Assembly (NCBI GenBank): GCA_029863825.1
Contig: JAOTUP010000139.1
Coordinates: 1 to 6,126, forward strand
Direction: 5' to 3'
Origin: Acidobacteriota bacterium
Lineage (GTDB): Bacteria > Acidobacteriota > Thermoanaerobaculia > Multivoradales > JAHEKO01
DNA: 6,126 bases
A program made the position numbers and the translations under genes. Positions within the stretch are counted from its first letter, which is position 1. The number at the start of each line of letters is the position of its first letter. The notes beneath the pieces were generated by a model. It was not told the DNA's origin. It did not search any database and was given only the letters and a program-made list of their open reading frames with translations. Below, one piece after another: positions 1-6,116 of the stretch.

Positions 1-2365
1 TCTCCCACCACGCAACTCCGCTCATCATCGCCAGTGAGCCAAGCGCCAACCCGACACCGAGACGGAAGCGTGTGCGGTCCACAAAGAGCTCGACCGTATG
101 CCGCCCAGGCTCGAGCAACACCGCCATTCGATGCATGTTCGCCACGTAGATGGGAGTCCGCCTGCCATCGACCACCGCGCGATAGAGCGGCAGATGCGAC
201 CGCTGGACAAGCAGCGCGCCGCTGCCTTCCGCCTCGACCTCCCAGATCATTCGCTCCGCTTCGCTTTTCTTCACCGTCACTCTCCCCCCCGTACCTGAAC
301 CTGCCCCGACATCGCCCGCCAGAACGGCGTCTGAACGCGGATCAAAGTCCGGACTGAGCATACGAGCCAGCGCCTCGTTCAGGTTGTCCGAAGAGTACAG
401 GGTACCGACGAACTGAGCCTCCTCGGCTCGCTGAAGAAGCCGATAGATGTGCATCTGGTCCTCTCCGCTCGCGAAGCTACCCGCGAGCTCGACCATCCCG
501 GACTCGACCAGAGGAGGCTCCAGCTCTCTTCGCAGAAGCAGCCACTCCACTCCGGACGATGCCAGAATGCGCATTCTCTCAACATCGTCGAGCCGCTCGA
601 TGGCCTGAACCGTTGCCCGTGTGAGGAAGGAGTCCAGGCCCTCCGGCGAGAGCGTAAAATCGTAGAATCGCCCTGCCATCATCCCGGCCGCAGGATGGAA
701 GTCGTGGAACATGGACCGGTGGAGCCAGCGAGAGCTGGCATCCGGATATGAACGAATCGGGATCGTCCCGGTCTCGAACAGCTTGCCGTCCGTGCCGTGA
801 ACGGCTCGCGCCCCCTTCGGGATGAGCTGCTCGGCCGGTGACGGTTGCCGGTAGGGTGCCACGTCATCTGTCTCGAGCAACGGCCGCAGAAAGAAGAGCT
901 GCGCCAGGACGTGAATGATCAGAAGGATCGGGATTCCGATGTCGACCCGCCGACGCGCCAGTTGCACAACCGCTATCAGCATCAGACACAAGAGCACGGA
1001 GAGAAGGGCCACGCCTGTCCAGCGCAGGCGCTCGCTGGCAGCCAGTTCCGCTGGGAGGGCCGGTGGCATCCAGCCCCGAATCAGCGTCTCGATCCTTGCC
1101 GAGAACACAAGCAGCACAACCCAGATGGAGAGAAAGACTCCGGCCAGCCAGCCGAGGCTCCGCGTCAAGGGCCTCATCTGGCCTCGAGACAACAGGTTAT
1201 CGACCCCGATCGCCGCCAGAAGCGAACTGCCAACGGCCACGAGAAGCCAGAACTTTACCGGCATCCGCAGTCCTCCGGCTCCCGGGAGACTCAAGAGACC
1301 GCCGACCAGGGGATTGCTCCGACCGAGGGCGAAGAACAAGCCGGCCACAGCCGACCACCCGGCCCAGCGCACCGCCCGACCGCGCACGCCCACTCCGATA
1401 CCCACCAAAGCCAGGGTCAGGACCCCGGGGCTGAGAGAGAAGAGCAGCGGCGGAAAACCGGCGTGAAAGCGGTGACCCCAGAATGCCAGGTCCGGACTGC
1501 CGAAGGCCAACGGCAGGAACCAGTCCAGTACCCTCGCCGGGTGCCACGAGCCCGCCGTCGCGGCAAGCGACGAATAGCCAAAATGGCCACGATAGGAGAG
1601 CGACAGAAGCCGCAGAAACTCGAGCACCATCGGTGCCGCCAGCATCGTCCCAAGGCCGACTGCGGCCGCCAGGCGACCCCAGGTTCTCCACGCGATTCCG
1701 TCTCTTGCCAGAACCGCGCTGGTCGCGAGCACGAGCGCGAAGACCGCGGTAATAGGATCACCGGCAACGATCAGGAGCGCCCAAACGCCGGCGCTCGTCG
1801 CAAGCCACATCGCGACCGTCCGGCTTACAGCCAGGGTGAGAAAACACGCCGCCAGCGCCGGCGCCCAGACCGCTGGCGCAATGAGGTTGTAAAGATTAAA
1901 GCAGGACAGAATGTATCCGCTGACGGCAAAGACGACACCGCCCGTCCAGGCCGCCTCTCGGCGCAAGCCCCACGCCCGTCCGAGCCAAAAGAAGGCGAAC
2001 GGCGCGAGCATCAGGTGAAGCCAGAAATGAGCATTCATCGCCCATATCGGATCCGCCACCAGATAGAGAAGATTGTCCGGATGCAGCGCCACGGTATTGG
2101 GATTGCCGAGGTGGGTCTGGCCGCCGGCGCGATAGGGATCGACCAAGGGGAGGTAGCCGTCTCGCATCGCCTCGGCCTGGAACCATTTCATCTCCAGGTG
2201 AGTATTGAGAACGTCGCGAAAGAAGAGCGTTCGACTTCCGTTGATCAGCGGCCAGACGGCAAGAGTCAACAGGATCAGGACCGGCAGCACATTGAGGAAT
2301 CCGAAGCGCATCAGGCCCCGACCGTCGTCGCTTGCCGAGCCGGGAGTGGACAGATTGCTCGTCAC
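1..2365 (-). CDS. YfhO-like multi-pass membrane glycosyltransferase (C-terminus cut by window edge)
   Basis: I translated the minus strand by hand from GTG 2365 to base 1: 788 codons with no stop or frameshift. Membrane segments lie near residues 25-42, 109-128, 138-155, 162-205, 230-250, 303-347, 373-388, 405-424, 450-494 and 769-787. The first outer loop has FRDVLNTH (residues 49-56) and LPLVDPY (72-78) followed by HPDNLLY (95-101), the N-terminal pattern of YfhO-type proteins, where the RD acidic residue is the probable GT-C catalytic site. LRMPVKFW lies at 366-373. The long soluble C-terminal part ends in a beta-rich region with VVDGRRTPIY (731-740) and PGRHTVELF (753-761) before a last membrane helix, also typical. 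Little of the protein should be missing. Bacillus/Listeria YfhO transfers a sugar from undecaprenyl phosphate to lipoteichoic acid; donor and acceptor here are unknown. GTG 2365 is chosen for its Shine-Dalgarno; ATG 2311 (codon 19) is the alternative. Confidence 0.85.
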   Translation of the reverse strand, partial: MTSNLSTPGSASDDGRGLMRFGFLNVLPVLILLTLAVWPLINGSRTLFFRDVLNTHLEMKWFQAEAMRDGYLPLVDPYRAGGQTHLGNPNTVALHPDNLLYLVADPIWAMNAHFWLHLMLAPFAFFWLGRAWGLRREAAWTGGVVFAVSGYILSCFNLYNLIAPAVWAPALAACFLTLAVSRTVAMWLATSAGVWALLIVAGDPITAVFALVLATSAVLARDGIAWRTWGRLAAAVGLGTMLAAPMVLEFLRLLSLSYRGHFGYSSLAATAGSWHPARVLDWFLPLAFGSPDLAFWGHRFHAGFPPLLFSLSPGVLTLALVGIGVGVRGRAVRWAGWSAVAGLFFALGRSNPLVGGLLSLPGAGGLRMPVKFWLLVAVGSSLLAAIGVDNLLSRGQMRPLTRSLGWLAGVFLSIWVVLLVFSARIETLIRGWMPPALPAELAASERLRWTGVALLSVLLCLMLIAVVQLARRRVDIGIPILLIIHVLAQLFFLRPLLETDDVAPYRQPSPAEQLIPKGARAVHGTDGKLFETGTIPIRSYPDASSRWLHRSMFHDFHPAAGMMAGRFYDFTLSPEGLDSFLTRATVQAIERLDDVERMRILASSGVEWLLLRRELEPPLVESGMVELAGSFASGEDQMHIYRLLQRAEEAQFVGTLYSSDNLNEALARMLSPDFDPRSDAVLAGDVGAGSGTGGRVTVKKSEAERMIWEVEAEGSGALLVQRSHLPLYRAVVDGRRTPIYVANMHRMAVLLEPGRHTVELFVDRTRFRLGVGLALGSLAMMSGVAWWE

Positions 2366-2374
2366 CTCTAGAAT
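2347..2374 (+). promoter_or_regulatory. Sigma70-type promoter for the DPPR synthase-like gene, probably leaderless
   Basis: TGGACA (2347-2352, five of six to TTGACA) and TAGAAT (2369-2374, five of six to TATAAT) are separated by 16 bases. The -10 element ends only seven bases before ATG 2382, so transcription would start at or next to the start codon. No Shine-Dalgarno precedes that ATG, which fits a leaderless mRNA. The promoter lies inside the first codons and leader of the divergent YfhO-like gene. Confidence 0.6.
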
Positions 2375-2380
2375 ACCTCC
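2375..2380 (-). promoter_or_regulatory. Shine-Dalgarno for the YfhO-like gene
   Basis: The minus strand reads GGAGGT, then nine bases, then GTG at 2365. It is the strongest ribosome-binding site in the window and decides the GTG start over ATG 2311, which has only a weak GGGG upstream. It sits inside the 16-base gap between the two divergent genes, so the RBS overlaps the probable transcription-start region of the opposite gene. Confidence 0.7.
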
Positions 2381-2381
2381 G

Positions 2382-3254
2382 ATGGCGACCGCTCTTGCCC
2401 AACTGATGCGACCTGCCCACTGGGCCAAGAACGTTTTCGTTCTCGCACCGCTCGTCTTCGCCCAGATGGTGCATCAGCCCGACGCATTGATCCGCAGTCT
2501 CTTCGCGTGTGTGGCATTTTGCGCCGCATCGAGCACCGTCTACATTTTCAATGACTATATCGACCGCCACGAAGATCGAAAGCACCCGGTCAAGAAGCTC
2601 CGTCCCCTGGCCGCAGGCACAGTCCCGGTCGGCGCGGCCATCACTCTCGCCGGAGCCCTAACCGTTACTGTCATCGGAATCGGCCTGCAGCTGGGACCCG
2701 GGTTCCTCCTGATCGCCGCCGTTTACCTCCTGGTAAATCTGCTCTACACCCAGTGGCTGAAACATCTTGTCATTCTCGATGTGATGAGCGTCAGCGTCGG
2801 CTTTGTGCTGCGTGTCGTCGCGGGTGGGCTGGCGATTAGCGTCACGGTCTCGGCCTGGCTCCTTCTTTGCACCTTCTTCCTGGCGCTGTTTCTCGCCTTC
2901 TCGAAGCGTCGCCATGAACTCATGCTGATGGCGAGCGACGCCTCGGAGCAACGTCGCGTTCTGACCCATTACAGTCCCGCGTTCCTGGACCAGATGATCA
3001 ACGTCGTCACGGCTTCGACCGTCGTCTGTTACGCCCTCTATGCAATCTCTCCCGAAACCGTGCAGCGGTTCAATACGCGCGCGCTCATCTACACGATTCC
3101 CTTCGTGCTGTTCGGCATCTTTCGCTATCTCTACCTCACGTATCAGCTCCCCGATCGCCTCAACCCAACAGAGGCAGTGATTCGTGACGCCCCCTCGTTG
3201 CTGAACATGCTTCTCTGGGGACTCGTCGTTCTCGGCACCATCTACTTCGCGTGA
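2382..3254 (+). CDS. UbiA-superfamily decaprenyl-phosphate phosphoribosyltransferase (DPPR synthase) homologue
   Basis: This 290-residue membrane protein has the expected length for the family. Members move 5-phosphoribose from PRPP to a polyprenyl phosphate, the first committed step to lipid-linked arabinofuranose in mycobacteria (Rv3806c). Visible signatures are RPAHWAKNVFVLAP (10-23), the Asp-rich Mg-binding motif NDYIDRHEDRKHP (57-69), RPLAAGTVP (74-82), LKHLVILD (126-133), GFVLRVVAGG (140-149), SKRRHEL (174-180) and FRYLY (247-251). These match the DPPR synthase branch better than quinone or heme prenyltransferases. About eight or nine hydrophobic segments are spread along the chain. ATG 2382 is preferred because a good promoter ends seven bases before it and the conserved region starts at residue 10; an in-frame ATG at 2205 would add 59 polar residues antisense to the neighbouring gene. 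The 3' end overlaps the aminotransferase gene tail-to-tail by 13 bases. The prenyl acceptor's length and the fate of the product are unknown. Confidence 0.88.
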   Translation: MATALAQLMRPAHWAKNVFVLAPLVFAQMVHQPDALIRSLFACVAFCAASSTVYIFNDYIDRHEDRKHPVKKLRPLAAGTVPVGAAITLAGALTVTVIGIGLQLGPGFLLIAAVYLLVNLLYTQWLKHLVILDVMSVSVGFVLRVVAGGLAISVTVSAWLLLCTFFLALFLAFSKRRHELMLMASDASEQRRVLTHYSPAFLDQMINVVTASTVVCYALYAISPETVQRFNTRALIYTIPFVLFGIFRYLYLTYQLPDRLNPTEAVIRDAPSLLNMLLWGLVVLGTIYFA

Positions 3255-4402
3255 ACAGGCGAAGCTCGAAGCGCGTTCGCGGTGCGGTGCCCGGAAAAGA
3301 ACTCCGCAATCGCATCGCAGACCCGATCCACTTCACCGGTCGTCAACTCGGGGAACATCGGAAGACACAGAACGTCCGCTGCGGCACGCGTCGCGACGGG
3401 ATAATCGGCCGGCTCGAGATCGAGCCCCTCGAACGCCGGCTGTTGATGCAAGCCGTGCGGATAGTGGACGGTGCTGCCAATGCCGCGCTCTTTCAGGTGA
3501 CCGCGTAGCGCGTCGCGGGCATCGAGCCTTATCGTCAGCTGATGGTAGACCGGCTCTGCCCGCGCATCGTCTTCGAGGAAGCTCAGCTCGTCGAAGTGAT
3601 CGAGTCGGCTCCGATAGCGCGCCGCGATCTCACGACGTCTCGCGTTGTCCTCCTCGAGCCCAGGCAACCGGCAGTTCAGCACTGCTGCCTGCAAGGAATC
3701 GAGTCGACTGTTGATACCGACCTCACGGTGAAAATAGTGGCGGCTTCGGCCGTGATTGGCGAGTCTTCGCGCCCGCTCCAGAAGCTCGCCGTTGTTTCCG
3801 CTTATCGCGCCGCCGTCCCCGAAGCATCCGAGGTTCTTCGAAGGATAGAAGCTCCAGGTGGCGACGTCGCCGAAGCTCCCGACTCGGCGCCCGTCGAATC
3901 GCGCCCCATGCGCCTGCGCCGCATCCTCGATCAGCCACAGGTCGTGGGTGTCGCAGAGAGCTCGAATGGCATCGACTTCAAACGGCCGCCCATACAGATG
4001 CACGCCGATGACGCCGACGGTTCGGTCGCGTATCTTCGCCTCCACTTGCTCGGGGTCCAGATTCAAAGTTCCGGCTTCCACATCGGCCAGCACGGGGCGG
4101 CCGCCGAGCCAGGAAACCGAGGCGGCGGTGGCGATGAACGTGAACGCCGGTACGATGACCTCGTCACCCGGCTCGAGACCAAGAGCCCGGAGGGCCACCA
4201 TCAGAGCATCGGTCCCATTGGCGACCCCCACCGACTCGGACACCTCCAGAAAGCGGGAAAAATCCCGCTCGAACGTCTGGACCTCGTCGCCACCGACGAA
4301 ACGGCGGTCGGTGAGCAGCCGGCTCCAACGCCTGTCCAGCTCGCTTCTGATCGCAGCGACCGCCCGCTCGAGGTCGAATACCGGAATCATTTCATGTGTC
4401 AT
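3242..4402 (-). CDS. PLP-dependent sugar aminotransferase, DegT/DnrJ/EryC1/StrS family
   Basis: The protein has 386 residues, normal for the family. These enzymes use glutamate or glutamine to aminate a nucleotide-linked keto-sugar in the cytoplasm. Motifs appear in the expected order: ANGTDAL phosphate-binding turn (61-67), PAFTFIATA (85-93), HLYGRP (135-140), EDAAQAHGA (159-167, with Asp160 toward the PLP ring nitrogen and Gln163), SFYPSKNLGCFGDGGAI (184-200, PLP-binding Lys189), NHGR (216-219), GINSRLDSLQAAVL (229-242) and STVHYPHGLHQQPAF (310-324). The catalytic set is complete. The pattern resembles QdtB/FdtB-like dTDP-3-keto-sugar aminotransferases more than ArnB or perosamine synthase, but substrate and position cannot be settled from sequence. 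ATG 4402 is chosen because it overlaps the upstream stop as ATGA and has GGAG five bases before it. The start coupling implies co-expression with the GT-C gene. The 3' end runs 13 bases into the convergent DPPR synthase gene. Confidence 0.93.
   Translation of the reverse strand: MTHEMIPVFDLERAVAAIRSELDRRWSRLLTDRRFVGGDEVQTFERDFSRFLEVSESVGVANGTDALMVALRALGLEPGDEVIVPAFTFIATAASVSWLGGRPVLADVEAGTLNLDPEQVEAKIRDRTVGVIGVHLYGRPFEVDAIRALCDTHDLWLIEDAAQAHGARFDGRRVGSFGDVATWSFYPSKNLGCFGDGGAISGNNGELLERARRLANHGRSRHYFHREVGINSRLDSLQAAVLNCRLPGLEEDNARRREIAARYRSRLDHFDELSFLEDDARAEPVYHQLTIRLDARDALRGHLKERGIGSTVHYPHGLHQQPAFEGLDLEPADYPVATRAAADVLCLPMFPELTTGEVDRVCDAIAEFFSGHRTANALRASPVHAK
3245..3264. repeat. Small inverted repeat at the convergent gene ends
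   Basis: CTTCGC (3245-3250) and GCGAAG (3259-3264) form a perfect six-base-pair stem with an eight-base loop. It straddles the stop codons of both convergent genes (3252-3254 on plus, 3242-3244 on minus). No T-tract follows on either strand, so it is at best a weak bidirectional terminator or 3'-end stabiliser. A hairpin this short may be chance in GC-rich DNA. Confidence 0.25.
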
Positions 4403-6048
4403 GGCAGCTCCGGCGCGGTCGGTTCACTCAAAGGGTATCGCGTCCAGGGCGTCGAATAGACGCCCACGGAATTGCCTCCCATGGTGATGTTGTGAGGAAT
4501 CTCCAGCCGGTACAAGAGGCGAAATGGTGAGTCGGGCCGGGCAAAACGCGGGTACCACTCGGGAAAGATCACCAGATAGTCGGGGCGTTCCTCTTCGAGA
4601 AACCGCAGCACTCCGTCGTGCCAGTCTCGTCCCTGGCTCTTTGCTTCCCGTATGTACAGCGGAGCTTCGGGATCGATGATACCGGCCAGGTCGACGATCG
4701 GATTAGGCAAGAGGTACTTGAGGGCACCGACGTCGTTGACCGCCAGCAGCGCCTCCGGAGCCAACCGACCCGACAACCAGCGCGCCATCTCGACATCGCT
4801 CTGTTGAACGTTACCCAGGCTCTGCAGGTAGCGCCCAAGACAACGATGCACGCCAGTGACGGCAGGCCATGCAACCACGGCCAGAAGCAGGAATCCGACA
4901 GGCAGTCGCGCGCCTGCCGCGCGGACGGTCCAGACCGATGCCCGGACCGCACGTTCGACACCAAGTAGGCCAAGTACGACGAGGATCGGGAATAGCGGAA
5001 AGTAATAGCGCCCGAAGTTTCCCGCGATGACATTTTCCTGCGCACCTCCGAGGGTCGAGTATGCGAGGGGAAGGCCAATGAGCCAGAGAGCAGGCAGAAG
5101 CCCGACATCGCGCTTCCGGCCCAGCCGCTCGACCATGACGAGACACCCGGCGACGGCGGTGAATGTGAAATACGGATAGACACTGAAGAAGATGCTCAGC
5201 ATCTCGTACAGGGCATGCAGGTTGGGCAACAGGCTCTGAAGGCCGGTCGATTTCGCATCAAAGGTCGTCGGCAGACTCGATCCGCTGGCGGCGAGGTTGA
5301 AGAGCCCAACCGGGGCGATCAAGATCGCCGCCGCCATCCCGCCCGTCAACACGGGTTCGAGCCTCGGACGTCGCAATCGCAAGACGCCCCGCCCCTCGCT
5401 CGTCGGCAAAATGAGTCGATCGACGACGGCGAGCGCGAGAAGCAGCAGCCCCTCCGGCCGCGCCAGAACCCCCGCTCCCAGCAGGAAAAGCGACAGCGGC
5501 GGCCGGCGCTCATCGCGTCGCTCTCGGATGTGCAGGATCACTCCCCACATACTGAGGAATATGAAGAGCGGCACTTCCATGCCCGACAGTGCACTCCACA
5601 CCAGCCAGCCGGTCGCCGCCGTCATCACCGCCGCCACAATCGCCAAGCCGGGGCTCATATCCAGCTCCAGAGCCAGCTGTCGACTCGCTGCAATTCCGCC
5701 CGCATAGAAGCCGGCGCCGACAAGCTTCGCCCACAGCAGTGGACTGCCCGGCAGCATGAAGAGCAGCGACAGAACCGCGGTCCAGAGCGGCGCTGTCGAC
5801 CCGGCGACGAGCTCTCCCGGGTTATATGACAGACCGTCGCCATGGGCAAGGTTGCGCGCGAACTGGAGGTGGATCCAGGAGTCGTCGAGCGGCAGACCGA
5901 GCTCACCTCCGAGATAGGAGACTTCCGCGGCAAGATAGAGGGCGCACAAGACAAGGCCCAGAATCAAGGGAGCGACCTGAAGCCAGCCCGGAAACGATGG
6001 CCTGGATGCTTCCGCCTGCGGCACCACGTTGACGTCCGACTCACTCAT
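4399..6048 (-). CDS. GT-C fold membrane glycosyltransferase (AftB/ArnT-like architecture)
   Basis: This 549-residue protein has about ten or eleven membrane segments (near 22-44, 84-122, 133-152, 158-174, 186-210, 234-254, 284-308, 316-334, 348-368, 382-398) and a soluble C-terminal domain from about 400. GT-C enzymes transfer a sugar from a polyprenyl-phosphate donor on the outer face of the membrane. The first outer loop carries LDDSWIHLQFARN (54-66), GDGLSYNPGE (70-79) and a PLW (87-89). This DD-x-aromatic-I...ARNL..G.GL..NPGE pattern is shared with AftB-type arabinofuranosyltransferases and relatives; Asp55/Asp56 are the likely catalytic residues. Other marks are LARPEG (195-200), GRYYFPLFPIL (346-356), NDVGALKYLL (438-447), IVDLAGIIDPE (451-461) and PDYLVIFPEWY (489-499). 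Donor and acceptor are unknown. ATG 6048 has no Shine-Dalgarno but a TACAAT nine bases away, so it may be leaderless. The gene heads a two-gene operon with the aminotransferase. Confidence 0.87.
   Translation of the reverse strand: MSESDVNVVPQAEASRPSFPGWLQVAPLILGLVLCALYLAAEVSYLGGELGLPLDDSWIHLQFARNLAHGDGLSYNPGELVAGSTAPLWTAVLSLLFMLPGSPLLWAKLVGAGFYAGGIAASRQLALELDMSPGLAIVAAVMTAATGWLVWSALSGMEVPLFIFLSMWGVILHIRERRDERRPPLSLFLLGAGVLARPEGLLLLALAVVDRLILPTSEGRGVLRLRRPRLEPVLTGGMAAAILIAPVGLFNLAASGSSLPTTFDAKSTGLQSLLPNLHALYEMLSIFFSVYPYFTFTAVAGCLVMVERLGRKRDVGLLPALWLIGLPLAYSTLGGAQENVIAGNFGRYYFPLFPILVVLGLLGVERAVRASVWTVRAAGARLPVGFLLLAVVAWPAVTGVHRCLGRYLQSLGNVQQSDVEMARWLSGRLAPEALLAVNDVGALKYLLPNPIVDLAGIIDPEAPLYIREAKSQGRDWHDGVLRFLEEERPDYLVIFPEWYPRFARPDSPFRLLYRLEIPHNITMGGNSVGVYSTPWTRYPLSEPTAPELP
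4408..4411 (-). promoter_or_regulatory. Shine-Dalgarno and ATGA coupling for the aminotransferase
   Basis: The minus strand reads GGAG, five bases, then ATGA at 4402-4399, where the aminotransferase ATG overlaps the TGA of the GT-C gene. This arrangement favours translational coupling: ribosomes ending the first gene restart at once on the second. It selects ATG 4402 over the in-frame ATG at codon 5. Confidence 0.65.
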
Positions 6049-6056
6049 GCCAGGCG

Positions 6057-6085
6057 ATTGTATCGCCGAGGTCCGGCCCCGACGA
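6057..6085 (-). promoter_or_regulatory. Probable leaderless promoter of the GT-C/aminotransferase operon
   Basis: TACAAT on the minus strand (6062-6057, five of six to TATAAT) ends eight bases before ATG 6048, putting the transcription start within about two bases of the start codon. The -35 region at the usual spacing (about 6080-6085, TCGTCG) is poor, so the call rests on the -10 and the missing Shine-Dalgarno. Confidence 0.45.
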
Positions 6086-6106
6086 ACACGTTCCCGATGC
6101 TAGACT
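6078..6106 (+). promoter_or_regulatory. Possible promoter of a rightward gene
   Basis: TAGACT (6101-6106, four of six to TATAAT) lies ten bases before ATG 6117. The -35 region is weak; CCGACG at 6079-6084, with a 16-base spacer, shares only the GAC core with TTGACA. The layout copies the short -10-to-ATG distance seen at 2369-2382 and 6062-6048, which is the main reason to list it. Confidence 0.3.
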
Positions 6107-6116
6107 CGCGCGCGCT

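Noticed and set aside
845..2371. A 508-codon open frame on the plus strand, rich in Gln, Arg, Glu and Pro
   Set aside because: It is in exact codon register antisense to the YfhO-like gene. Leu CTG/CTC, Val GTC and Ala GCG codons read backward give Gln, Glu, Asp and Arg, and stops are rare because TTA, CTA and TCA are rare. It has no domain, no Shine-Dalgarno and no compositional sense.
2205..2381. Longer N-terminus for the DPPR synthase-like protein from ATG 2205
   Set aside because: The 59 extra residues are polar, unlike the family, and run antisense to the start of the YfhO-like gene. A good promoter ends just before ATG 2382.
1896..2585. A 229-codon minus-strand frame crossing the divergent gap
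   Set aside because: It is in a different frame from the YfhO-like gene, has no membrane pattern or known motif, and overlaps coding sequence on both sides.
4252..4269. Perfect seven-base-pair inverted repeat AGCGGGA/TCCCGCT with a four-base loop
   Set aside because: It lies within the aminotransferase coding region, where the bases spell RDFSR of the normal protein, and no T-tract follows. It is more likely codon chance than a terminator or attenuator.
3542..4459. A 305-codon open frame on the plus strand
   Set aside because: It lies in codon register opposite the aminotransferase, whose complete motif set shows that the minus strand is coding.
5215..5829. A 204-codon plus-strand frame rich in Arg and Gln
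   Set aside because: It is the in-register antisense reflection of hydrophobic codons of the GT-C gene.
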